A DNA stretch of 64,000 nucleotides from Parvivirga hydrogeniphila (GTDB lineage Bacteria > Actinomycetota > Coriobacteriia > Anaerosomatales > Anaerosomataceae), in NCBI RefSeq assembly GCF_023371205.1, contig NZ_JAMCCO010000001.1:740662-804661 (forward strand), in the 5' to 3' direction. Made by a program: the position numbers and the translations under genes. Below are positions 55,298 to 64,000 of the stretch, in pieces (position 1 is the first letter of the stretch; every line of letters begins with the position of its first letter). A model generated the notes under the pieces. The model was not told where the DNA came from, searched no databases, and saw nothing but the letters and a program-made list of their open reading frames with translations.

Positions 55298-56024
55298 GAG
55301 CATGTGCGCACGCATGATGACATTCGTGAAACGAGAGTGGTGGCTCATCGCGACAGTGACGGCTGTCGCGATGACGGTCGCGGTGGTGCCGGCCATGCGC
55401 TCCGAGCCGAGCGTCACGGCCACGGCGAGGATCGCCGTGGATGCTGCGTCCCCTGGAAGGGTCCGGGGCGTGCTGCTTCCCGACGACCTCGTGAGGGAGT
55501 CGTCGACCGAGCAGTTCCGTGCCGCCGTCGCGCAGGAAGCCGGCGTCGCAGCCGACGAGGTCGCGGGTGCGCTGCGCGTCGCTGCAAGCGGCAGCCCGAT
55601 CACAAAGGTGACGGTGACGTGCACGATGTCTTCCCAAGATACGGCGGAGCGCGTCGCACAGGCGGCGGCACGCACGCTCATCGAGGCGCACTTGGCTGCG
55701 GTGGCGTCGCAGATAGACATGCGCGAACGGCGCGTCGAGATCGCGCAGCAGGCGCTGAAGGACCTTGCGTCTACGGGCGCCAGCGCCACCACGGCAGAGG
55801 CGGTCTTCGACCGCTGGAACATCGAGATGGCGCTCGTGGACCAGCAAGACGCTCTCCAGGCGCTGCGGAACGTGTACCTCTACGACGGCTCCGTGACGTC
55901 GTCTATCACGAGCGTGCGCTCGCGCGCGATGCGCTCGGCCATCGGCGGGCTGGTGCTCGGTTTCGTCGCAGGGGCGGTGCTCGCGGTCGCACGCGAGCAG
56001 TTCCTGGCGAGCCGTGCGGCCTGA
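55290..56024 (+). CDS. Wzz/CapA-like chain-length protein, kinase-less short form
   Basis: A 244-residue protein with helix 1 near residues 15-35 (WWLIATVTAVAMTVAVVPAM), an extracytoplasmic middle (VTATARIAVDAASPGRVRGVLLPDDLVRESSTEQFRAAVA, helical AHLAAVASQIDMRERRVEIAQQALKDL) and helix 2 near the C-terminus (AIGGLVLGFVAGAVLAVA). This is the two-helix topology of polysaccharide co-polymerases. It is shorter than usual and has no tyrosine-kinase domain or PxxP motif at helix 2. Located between polymerase and glycosyltransferases, which supports the role. Confidence 0.75.
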   Translation: MAESMCARMMTFVKREWWLIATVTAVAMTVAVVPAMRSEPSVTATARIAVDAASPGRVRGVLLPDDLVRESSTEQFRAAVAQEAGVAADEVAGALRVAASGSPITKVTVTCTMSSQDTAERVAQAAARTLIEAHLAAVASQIDMRERRVEIAQQALKDLASTGASATTAEAVFDRWNIEMALVDQQDALQALRNVYLYDGSVTSSITSVRSRAMRSAIGGLVLGFVAGAVLAVAREQFLASRAA

Positions 56025-57261
56025 CGCGCGAAGCGCGGTGAGCGGAGACCGCACATCACGGGAGTCGCGGCTTCGGGGCGTGCTGCTCTCGAAGTCGTTC
56101 CCGAACCCGGCCGAGCCGATCCGGGGACTCTTCGTGGAAGAGCAGATGCGGGCGACGGCGGACGCTGTCGTGTGGTCGGTCGTGGCGCCGGTCCCCTACG
56201 TGCCCAAGGTTCTGGCTCGCATCTTTGACGAGCCGTACATCAAGGGATCGGGCAGCATCGACGGGGCCAGCGTCCGCTATCCGCGCTATCCGGTAGTGCC
56301 GCGCCGCCTCGCGCACCGCCTGGTGCCCGGAGCGATCGCGCGCACGGCAGACAAGGCGTTCAGGGCGGCGAAGATGGAGGTCGACGCGCAGTTCGTGCAC
56401 GCGCACGAGCTGTTCACTGGGGGCGGCGCTGCGCGTCGGCTGTGCGCTCGCACGGGTCTGCCGTTCGTGGTCACGGCACATGGCCAGGACTTGTACTCGA
56501 ACCTGCGCCGTCCTGCGTGGCACCGCGAGGTGGAGCAGGCTGTGCGGGCGGCTGCGGCAGTGGTGTGCGTGAGCAGGCGTCTTGCTGACGATGCGGTCCG
56601 GCTCGTCGGTGCCGATCCGGCGAAAGTCGTCGTTGTTCCGAACACGTACGACACCGGCCGCTTCCGGTTCGTCGAACGGTCGCGGGCAGGTGCGCCGCGG
56701 TTCGTCGCGGTCGGGCGCCTCGTTCCCGAGAAGGGGCACGATGTGCTTCTTGACGCCTTCGCGTCTGTGGCTTCTGCCATCGACGGTGCGCGTCTGACGA
56801 TCGTCGGTGACGGCGTGAAGCGCGCTGCGCTCGAGGCGCGCGCACGAGAGCTCGGGCTCGAAGCCAGCGTGCGGTTCGCTGGGGCGCTCGCTGGCAGGGC
56901 GCTTGCTGCAGAGCTCGCGAACGCCGACGTATTCGTGCTGCCTTCGCGTTCGGAGGGCTTCGGTGTCGTGCTCGTCGAGGCGATGGCGACCGGCCTGCCG
57001 GTCGTCGCTACCCGATGCGGGGGGCCTGAAGACATCGTGACGCCTCGTGCCGGGATCCTGGTGGAGGCCGGAGACGCTGAGGACCTGGCGCACGGCATGC
57101 GTGAGGCGGTCGAGAGGCTCGACGCGTTCGATGGGGCCGAGATCGCGCGCAGCGCGGCCGAGCGGTTCTCGCCGGCTGCGGTGGCCGCCAGGCTCGTGAG
57201 GGTGTACGAGGACGTCATCGCTGGTCGCGCACCGCGCGATGCGATTGGAGGCGAGCGATGA
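56014..57261 (+). CDS. GT4 glycosyltransferase
   Basis: A 415-residue GT-B transferase. N-terminal LLSKSFPNPAEPIRGLFVEEQ, HAHELFTGGGAARRLC, VVTAHGQDLYSN, then the donor domain: RFVAVGRLVPEKGHDVLLDAF, LTIVGDGVKRAALEARA, and the E-x7-E motif in SRSEGFGVVLVEAMATGLPVV. GTG 56014 overlaps the chain-length gene by 11 bases; GTG 56038 is an alternative start. Sugar specificity cannot be read from the sequence. Confidence 0.9.
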   Translation: MRPDARSAVSGDRTSRESRLRGVLLSKSFPNPAEPIRGLFVEEQMRATADAVVWSVVAPVPYVPKVLARIFDEPYIKGSGSIDGASVRYPRYPVVPRRLAHRLVPGAIARTADKAFRAAKMEVDAQFVHAHELFTGGGAARRLCARTGLPFVVTAHGQDLYSNLRRPAWHREVEQAVRAAAAVVCVSRRLADDAVRLVGADPAKVVVVPNTYDTGRFRFVERSRAGAPRFVAVGRLVPEKGHDVLLDAFASVASAIDGARLTIVGDGVKRAALEARARELGLEASVRFAGALAGRALAAELANADVFVLPSRSEGFGVVLVEAMATGLPVVATRCGGPEDIVTPRAGILVEAGDAEDLAHGMREAVERLDAFDGAEIARSAAERFSPAAVAARLVRVYEDVIAGRAPRDAIGGER

Positions 57262-58424
57262 GCGTGCGAGGCACGATCGTCATGGTGGCCAGCGCGTCGG
57301 TCACAGCCGATCCGCGCATTATCAAAGAAGCCGAAGCGCTCGTCGCTGACGGCTGGGAGGTCGTCGTGCTCGCGTGGGACCGTGCGAGGCGCGATCCGGA
57401 GCGCATCGAGCGCGACGGCTGGCGCATCGAGCGCGTCGGTCCCGAAGCGGCGCACGGCGGCGGGCCACGGAACGTCGCGAAGTACTGGCGGTTCTGGGCA
57501 GAGGCCGCCGCACGGTGCGTTGCGCTCGCACCGGACGTCATCCACTGCCACGACCTTGACACCGCCATCGTCGCGGTGAGAGCCAGGCGTCGTCTGCCGC
57601 GTCTGCGGGTCGTGCTCGACTTCCACGAGCTGTACCGTGAGAGCCGCGCGCTCCCGCAGGGAGGGCTGCCCGGCGTCATCGCGCGTGCGGCGGCTCGGCT
57701 CGTCGAGCGAACGGCGATACCGAAGGCCGATGTCGTCGTGACCGTGACCTCGGCCCACGTGGCGTACTACGAGCGGCTGGGGGCGCGGCGCGTGGTGCTC
57801 GTCGAGAACGCGCCCGACCTCGATCGCTACACGGTGGTCGACCGGCGCGAAGACGACTTTGTGGTGAGCTTCATCGGCCAGAAGCGGTGGATAACCGGGC
57901 TGGTCAAGCTCATGCAAGCGATCCAGCCGCACCCGCACCTGAAGGCCCTGCTCGCGGGCGGCGGCACGGCGGCGGAGGAGATCGCCCGCATCGCGTCGAC
58001 GATGGAGCGCATCGAAGTGCTCGGCCGGGTCGAACCGGACGAGATCCCCGGGCTGTACCACCGGTGCGACGCGGTGTACGCGTGCTACGACGCCTCGCTC
58101 GGAAACTGGAGAACGACGATCCCCGTGAAGGCGCTCGAGGGCATGGCGTGCGGGCTGCCAGTGATCGTGACGCGCGGCACCTGGATCGGTGACTTCGTCG
58201 AGCAGCACGAGCTCGGCTTTGCGATCGACCCGCTGGACGTCGCCGAGGTGGAAGAGGTACTGCTCAGGCTTTCGTCCGACCGCGAGCTCGCGCGGGAGAT
58301 GGGGCGGCGGGGCAGGGCGATCATCGAGGGCGGGCTGAACTGGGCGGCAGCGGCGCGACGCCTCACAGACGCCTACCGCGGGCTTGCTGGCGAGGCCGGA
58401 CCGGGTCCGGATGTGGTAGACTGA
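57258..58424 (+). CDS. GT4 glycosyltransferase
   Basis: A 388-residue GT-B protein. N-terminal MVASASVTADPRIIKEAEALVADGWEVVVLAWDR, PDVIHCHDLDTAIVAV, VLDFHELYRESR (typical of a family in actinobacterial and clostridial polysaccharide loci), LVENAPDLDRY, and the donor side VKALEGMACGLPVIVTRGTWIGDFV (E-x7 region). Overlaps the previous gene by 4 bases. It ends the polysaccharide operon. Confidence 0.88.
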   Translation: MSVRGTIVMVASASVTADPRIIKEAEALVADGWEVVVLAWDRARRDPERIERDGWRIERVGPEAAHGGGPRNVAKYWRFWAEAAARCVALAPDVIHCHDLDTAIVAVRARRRLPRLRVVLDFHELYRESRALPQGGLPGVIARAAARLVERTAIPKADVVVTVTSAHVAYYERLGARRVVLVENAPDLDRYTVVDRREDDFVVSFIGQKRWITGLVKLMQAIQPHPHLKALLAGGGTAAEEIARIASTMERIEVLGRVEPDEIPGLYHRCDAVYACYDASLGNWRTTIPVKALEGMACGLPVIVTRGTWIGDFVEQHELGFAIDPLDVAEVEEVLLRLSSDRELAREMGRRGRAIIEGGLNWAAAARRLTDAYRGLAGEAGPGPDVVD

Positions 58425-58463
58425 CGCAGGGATGTCGTCGTCGAACCACTGCGGAGGCTCTCC

Positions 58464-60656
58464 GTGCGTCGCAGCAAGCACATCCACCTAGCGTCTGTCG
58501 CTCTTGCGTTGCTCCTCGTCTGCTCGTCGCTTCCGCTGCGCGCTCGTGCGCTCGAACCTGCGGCGATCCCGACCTTCACGATCTCAGGCGGTGGCTGGGG
58601 GCACGGCATCGGGCTCTCGCAGTACGGTAGCCAAGGGTTCGCGCTGCACGGCTACACCTATGACTGGATCATCAAGCACTACTTCCAGGGCACGAGCATC
58701 CAGAAGGCATCGAACGCGGTGGAAGTGCGCGTCAACCTCGACAAGGACAGCGCGTCCCGACAATCGTGGACGGTGAGGTCGGTCGACGCCACGATGACCG
58801 TGTACGATGGCGCTGCATCCGTGAAGCTGCCGAAGAACACCTACTACACGTTCACGAACGACGCTGGCGTCGTCGTCACGAAATACGGCACGGGGTCGGT
58901 CGTGGCCACCTTCACGGGCTCGTGGGTCAAGGCAGACCCTGACGGCGAGGCGCTCTTCGAGGTGAAGGACCCTTCAGGCCCGCCTTTGCACCGCGACTAT
59001 CCCTCCGGGTACCCGTACGTCCGGTGGCGCGGGCGTTTCGAGGTGACGCGCGACGGGACGCAGGGGCTCTACGCATGGAACCTCGTTCCACTCGAGCAGT
59101 ACCTGTACGGCGTCGTGCCGCGGGAGAGCCCGGCAAGCTGGAAACCGGAAGCGCTCAAAGCGCAAGCGGTGGCGGCGCGCTCGTACGCGAAAGCCAAGAT
59201 CGACCCGAACGACGACGGTAAACGCGACAACAGCCTCGCGTGCACGACCGCCGATCAGGTCTACGGCGGGCACTCGCGCCTGTCGAACGGCACGGTGGTG
59301 ATGCACGAGGCGTCGAGCACCAACGCCGCTGTGGACGCGACGCGCGATCTCATCGCGAAGGACGGCTCGACGATCGTGATGACGTTCTTCCATTCGTCCT
59401 CGGGCGGAAATACGGCGAACATCGAGGACGTGTGGCCGTCCGCGACTCCGAAGTCGTACTACACCGGCGTCGAATCTCCGTACGAGGCCGACGCTGGAAA
59501 CCCCAACCAGAGCTGGACGGAGACGATGGACGGTCTGGCGATGGCGGGAAAGCTCGGCGCACCACCCTCGGTCTACGTCCGGCGCGTCTCCATCGAACGG
59601 GGCTCGAGCGGCTACCCGAAGTCGACGACGTTCTACTTCAGCAACGGCACGAGCACGACGCTCGGCGCCGATTCGGTGCGCATCAAGCTCGGTCTCAAGT
59701 CACCGAACTTCTGGTTCTTCGGTTTCCCGATGCAGCGCATCGCAGGCGCGGACAGGTATGCGACGGCGGTCGAAGTCTCGAAGAAGGCGTACCCGACCAC
59801 GAGCGCGGCCGTGGTGCTGGCCTCTGGCGAGCAGTACCCGGACGCGCTCTCTGGCTCGGCGCTCGCTGGGGCGGCAAAGGGCCCGCTCCTGCTCACGCGG
59901 CCGAACGAGCTTCCGGACGCCGTGCGGATCGAGGTGACGCGCCTGAAGCCCGCAAAGGTGTACGTCCTCGGCGGCGCCGGCGCGGTGAGCGATGACGTGC
60001 TGAAGGCTCTGAAGAGCGCGCTGCCCTCTGCAGAGGTGACGCGCGTCGGAGGGGTCGACCGCTACGAGACGTCCGCGAAGGTCGCAGCGCTCGCACGCTC
60101 GATGAAGGCCACCACAAAGGCGTTCGTGGTGAGCGGCGAGTCATGGGCAGATGCCGCCGCCGTGTCGCCTGTTGCGTACCGCAAGGGCTACCCGGTGCTC
60201 CTCGTGCGCCGCTGGAGCGTGCCGAGCGCGACCGCCGCGTTCCTTGCCGCTGCGAAGCCCGCGGAAGTCCAGGTGGTGGGCGGACCGAGCGTCGTCGACG
60301 AATCGGTCGAGGCTTCCGTCGCCGCGCTCACGGGCGGAGCGGCCGGACGCCTCTACGGTGGCGACCGCTACGAAACGGCCGCCGCGGTCGCGCGCTGGGC
60401 GCTCGGCGACGGGTTCACCGCGACGGAGCCGTACCTCGCCACCGGGCTCACGTACCCCGATGCGCTTGCGGCGAGCGCGCTCGCCGGCACACGCGGCTTC
60501 CCGTTGCTGCTCATGCGGCGCGACTCGGTGCCCGAGGGCACCGCCGCGTTCCTCCGCGAGCACAAGCTTGCGATCAGCACGCTTTGGCTGCTCGGCGGCC
60601 CCGGCGCGATCAGCGACGCCGGCGAAGCGGCGCTCGAATCCGCCATGGCGCAGTAA
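58464..60656 (+). CDS. Secreted SpoIID-domain protein with three cell-wall-binding-2 repeats
   Basis: A 730-residue secreted protein. Signal peptide IHLASVALALLLVCSSLPLRARA (cleaved near 30). SpoIID-type elements: GGGWGHGIGLSQYGSQGFALHGY sits right after the signal peptide, not at the end of the domain. The LEQYLYGVVPRESPASWKPEALKAQAVAARSYA core (about 210-245) and YGGH...TFFHSSSGGNTANIEDVW follow, typical of lytic transglycosylases acting on denuded glycan. The three CWB2 repeats start at RIAGADRYATAVEVSKK (about 430), RVGGVDRYETSAKVAAL (about 527) and RLYGGDRYETAAAVARW (about 630). A likely peptidoglycan-remodelling wall protein. Confidence 0.88.
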   Translation: MRRSKHIHLASVALALLLVCSSLPLRARALEPAAIPTFTISGGGWGHGIGLSQYGSQGFALHGYTYDWIIKHYFQGTSIQKASNAVEVRVNLDKDSASRQSWTVRSVDATMTVYDGAASVKLPKNTYYTFTNDAGVVVTKYGTGSVVATFTGSWVKADPDGEALFEVKDPSGPPLHRDYPSGYPYVRWRGRFEVTRDGTQGLYAWNLVPLEQYLYGVVPRESPASWKPEALKAQAVAARSYAKAKIDPNDDGKRDNSLACTTADQVYGGHSRLSNGTVVMHEASSTNAAVDATRDLIAKDGSTIVMTFFHSSSGGNTANIEDVWPSATPKSYYTGVESPYEADAGNPNQSWTETMDGLAMAGKLGAPPSVYVRRVSIERGSSGYPKSTTFYFSNGTSTTLGADSVRIKLGLKSPNFWFFGFPMQRIAGADRYATAVEVSKKAYPTTSAAVVLASGEQYPDALSGSALAGAAKGPLLLTRPNELPDAVRIEVTRLKPAKVYVLGGAGAVSDDVLKALKSALPSAEVTRVGGVDRYETSAKVAALARSMKATTKAFVVSGESWADAAAVSPVAYRKGYPVLLVRRWSVPSATAAFLAAAKPAEVQVVGGPSVVDESVEASVAALTGGAAGRLYGGDRYETAAAVARWALGDGFTATEPYLATGLTYPDALAASALAGTRGFPLLLMRRDSVPEGTAAFLREHKLAISTLWLLGGPGAISDAGEAALESAMAQ

Positions 60657-60679
60657 GCATGCTGGAAGGAGAGGTGCGG

Positions 60680-61510
60680 ATGCTGCCGGTCACCCTGGAT
60701 GTGCCCGAGCAGGACGCGCGTCGCACGCGTGAGGCCCTCGGTGCGCCTGCACGGATCGCGGTGGTGCTCGGCTCCGGGCTCTCGGGCCTCGCCGACGACG
60801 CTGCCGATGCGGTCGCGATCCCGTACGCGGAGCTCGACGGCTTCCCGAAAGTCGGTGCTGTCGCTGGTCACGCTGGTCGTCTGGTTGCGGGCACGATCGC
60901 CGGCGAGCGGGTGCTCCTCTTCCAGGGCCGTGCGCACCAGTACCAAGGCGCGACGGCGCTTCAAGCAGCGTACCCTGCGCGGCTCGCGGCCGCGGCGGGA
61001 TGCGAGACGCTTCTCGTGACGAACGCGGCCGGCGGAGTGCGCGAGGGTTTGCGTCCTGGCGACCTGGTGTTGATCTCCGACCACCTGAACCTCATGGGCA
61101 CCAACCCGCTCATCGGTTGGCCAGGGCCTGACGGCGGTTTCCCGTTCGTGCCGATGCGCGACGCGTACGACCCGGAGCTGCGGGCGCTCATGCGCGCGAC
61201 AGCGGAGCGGATCGGCGTGGCGCTGCACGACGGCGTGTACGCCGGGCTGCTCGGACCGTCGTACGAGACGCCTGCGGAGGTCAGGATGCTGCGCACGCTC
61301 GGCGCAGACGTGGTCGGGATGTCCACGGTCCCCGAAGTGATCGCTGCCCGTGCGCTCGGCCTGCGGGTGGTCGGGCTGTCGCTCGTGACGAACGCAGCCG
61401 CAGGCGTGGGTCTGTCGCACGAAGAGGTCCTCGAAGCGGGGAGGCAGGCGGCCGAGAGCATGAAGCTGCTCGCCACCGCCTTCATCGAGGGTTTCGCGCG
61501 CATCGCCTGA
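60680..61510 (+). CDS. Purine nucleoside phosphorylase (PNP I, trimeric type)
   Basis: A 276-residue phosphorylase of the inosine/guanosine type. Motifs are IAVVLGSGLSGLADD (phosphate loop), AGHAGRLVAGTIAGERVLLFQGRAHQYQG, LLVTNAAGGVREGLRPGDLVLISDHLNLMGTNPL, GPSYETPAEVRML, VVGMSTVPEVIAARALGLRVVGLSLVTNAAAG. All substrate contacts (Glu, Met, Asn) are visible. ATG 60680 is preferred (GGAAGGAGAGG 6 bases upstream); ATG 60659 adds seven residues. It precedes ahcY, whose adenosine product feeds purine salvage. Confidence 0.93.
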   Translation: MLPVTLDVPEQDARRTREALGAPARIAVVLGSGLSGLADDAADAVAIPYAELDGFPKVGAVAGHAGRLVAGTIAGERVLLFQGRAHQYQGATALQAAYPARLAAAAGCETLLVTNAAGGVREGLRPGDLVLISDHLNLMGTNPLIGWPGPDGGFPFVPMRDAYDPELRALMRATAERIGVALHDGVYAGLLGPSYETPAEVRMLRTLGADVVGMSTVPEVIAARALGLRVVGLSLVTNAAAGVGLSHEEVLEAGRQAAESMKLLATAFIEGFARIA

Positions 61511-62842
<1,332 letters not shown>

Positions 62843-62904
62843 GGGCCGAGAGAGCGGCTCAGCAGCTGAGACGTGGGGGTCGGAGACGACCATGTCACAG
62901 TCCC

Positions 62905-62975
62905 ATGACGGCTGTCATACAGTTTGAAGACGCGGCCGCTCTTCCAACTTGACGTCGGCCAGAGGGGGTTACGAT
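62905..62975 (+). promoter_or_regulatory. Putative operator and promoter ahead of the terminal secreted-protein gene
   Basis: ATGAC-GGCT-GTCAT (62905-62918) is a short inverted repeat. TTGACG (62949-62954) and TACGAT (62970-62975) have only 15 bases between them, so the promoter would be suboptimal. The gap 62843-63023 holds nothing else recognisable except a small CTCAG-CAG-CTGAG hairpin after ahcY. Confidence 0.35.
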
Positions 62976-63023
62976 TCCTCTGAGTCCGGGGTTCGCTACG
63001 GTGCCGAAGGGGAGGTGGCAGCC

Positions 63024-64000
63024 ATGCGATCGCGTGCCGGCAGGTCGGTATCCGTCTCGATGGCTCGGTTTCGGTGTGCGATCCGTAAAGCTTGCGCGGT
63101 GGTGTTCGAACACAGAACCAGACCCGTCGCCACGTCTCTCGTTGCAGGTTCGACCGCGCTGGCCATGTTGCTTACGGCGATGCCACTGGCAGCCTTCGCC
63201 GATGACGTGTCGGATCGAAGATACTCGGTGTTGTACGGCGGCAACTTCGACGACGCTGATGCGCATCGCTTCTCGTATCGTCTGTACTACCACGGGTATG
63301 CTGGTTCTTGGCGAGGAAAGACCCAATCCTCGTACTACCGAGACGAGGACGATGTCAATCACTGGGATATCACGAACGGCTATCCGGACAAAGATCCGTG
63401 GCCCGGAGCAAACGCTCGGGATTTGCTGTATCTCTCGACTCACGGACGCTCGAACCTCATGACGTTCTACAGCCCGGTTCGCGTAGGGGATCTTACGCGG
63501 GAGACTGACCAGAACAAAGCGCCGGCGGTTCGCGTTGCGCGCGAGTACGTGTCGCGCGTTGATTCGCTCCCAGCGGATGCCGTGGTGGTATCCGTACGAG
63601 GGTTTGCAGGCGACGGGCTTGATCCTTCTACGGGTGTCGAAAGCGATGCCGGGGTCCTTGCGGCAGTGGTCGAATTCGGACACAGTCTCGATGGAATACC
63701 CATTGCGGGGCACCTGGCGGACAAGATCGTCTGCCGTCTGACAAGCGAAGGCGTGTTCCATTACCGGAAGACCTGGCACTCAGTGGAAGGTATTCGTCGA
63801 GGCTCGCGCAGCGTTCCGATCATCTCGGCAAGTGATGCGCTTGCAGCTGTCGCTCGAGACGGAGAGCGGATCCTCGACGTACCAAGCGTAGCGGATATCG
63901 AAGAAATAGAACTCGTCTACTACGCGCAAAGCAGCATAGCAGGAGCACAGGCACTGCTTCCGGCGTGGCGGATCCGCGTCAGCGGAAATGATGTATACGT
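63024..64000 (+). CDS. Secreted protein of unknown function (3' end beyond the window)
   Basis: An open frame runs from ATG 63024 (GGGGAGG just upstream) to the window edge: at least 325 residues with no stop. Basic start, then a hydrophobic segment (SLVAGSTALAMLLTAMPLAAFA) with cleavage after AFA near residue 55. The mature part begins DDVSDRRYSVLYGGNFDDADA and contains RDEDDVNHWDITNGYPD, NARDLLYLSTHGRSNLM, a repeat-free middle (DAVVVSVRGFAGDGLD) and SDALAAVARDG...IEEIELVYYAQSS, then LLPAWRIRVSG, an end motif common in secreted PepSY/YycI-like domains (weak). Family not recognised; LYLSTHG hints at a caspase-like/DUF6345-type nucleophile region (tentative). Its codons include ATA, GGA and GAA more often than the neighbours, which suggests recent transfer. 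Confidence 0.65.
   Translation, partial: MRSRAGRSVSVSMARFRCAIRKACAVVFEHRTRPVATSLVAGSTALAMLLTAMPLAAFADDVSDRRYSVLYGGNFDDADAHRFSYRLYYHGYAGSWRGKTQSSYYRDEDDVNHWDITNGYPDKDPWPGANARDLLYLSTHGRSNLMTFYSPVRVGDLTRETDQNKAPAVRVAREYVSRVDSLPADAVVVSVRGFAGDGLDPSTGVESDAGVLAAVVEFGHSLDGIPIAGHLADKIVCRLTSEGVFHYRKTWHSVEGIRRGSRSVPIISASDALAAVARDGERILDVPSVADIEEIELVYYAQSSIAGAQALLPAWRIRVSGNDVY

Overview
This is a 64 kb stretch of high-GC bacterial chromosome (roughly two-thirds G+C by eye). Genes are densely packed, with many GTG starts and many 1-8 base stop/start overlaps. The gene content suggests a Gram-positive-type cell wall in the Actinomycetota: a LytR-CpsA-Psr ligase, a SpoIID protein carrying three cell-wall-binding-2 repeats, a DUF1385-prfA-prmC-tsaC-rpiB-glyA-upp housekeeping string, and ThyX. 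No outer-membrane genes are seen. The anaerobic-type DsrE/TusA/HdrD-like operon together with the CWB2 repeats points to a deep-branching coriobacterial-type lineage (Coriobacteriia, OPB41/Anaerosomatales-like). That placement is inference; no marker gene was compared.

Layout. 1-2.3 kb: end of a histidine operon (hisA', hisF, a flavin-split-barrel gene, hisI, hisE). 2.3-5.7 kb: a catalytically dead M48-like membrane protein coupled to a PQQ-type beta-propeller. 5.7-7.8 kb: M42 aminopeptidase, smpB and tmRNA, i.e. a ribosome-rescue pair. 7.8-10.1 kb: two uncharacterised genes, a small integral membrane protein and a URO-D-like protein. 10.2-13.4 kb (minus strand): a sulfur-relay and membrane-electron-transfer operon, arsR-dsrE-tusA-dsrM-like-dsrK-like, with a clear sigma70-type promoter. 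13.6-24.1 kb: a complete chemosensory operon (PATAN protein, CheR-TPR, receiver, a PilB/GspE-like protein with ruined nucleotide-binding motifs, two CheW, an MCP with almost no extracytoplasmic domain, hybrid CheA, CheB). 24.1-27.2 kb: murI, MBL hydrolase, rph, rdgB. 27.2-27.6 kb: tRNA-Pro, -Gly, -Arg and -His, all with encoded CCA. 27.7-38.1 kb: a propeller protein, a lipoprotein, rpmE with a long tail, thyX, DUF1385, prfA, prmC, tsaC, rpiB, glyA, upp, dCMP deaminase and a WecA/TagO-type transferase. 38.1-45.2 kb: the full F1Fo ATP synthase operon. 45.3-47.0 kb: murA and fabZ. 47.0-58.4 kb: a surface-polysaccharide locus. 58.5-62.8 kb: SpoIID/CWB2 protein, purine nucleoside phosphorylase and adenosylhomocysteinase. 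63.0 kb to the end: the 5' part of a secreted protein with different base and codon usage.

Most notable are three proteins whose folds are kept but whose active sites are lost or cut. One is the M48 homologue without HExxH. One is the PilB-like protein without Walker A, Walker B or His-box residues, inside the chemotaxis operon. The third is an 83-residue chimera joining the start of a WbpB/WlbA-type oxidoreductase to the end of a WbpD/WlbB-type acetyltransferase. The chimera sits exactly where those two genes would be expected, between the sugar dehydrogenase and the aminotransferase of a UDP-diacetamido-uronic-acid pathway. No rRNA, CRISPR array, insertion sequence, phage gene or replication origin was seen.
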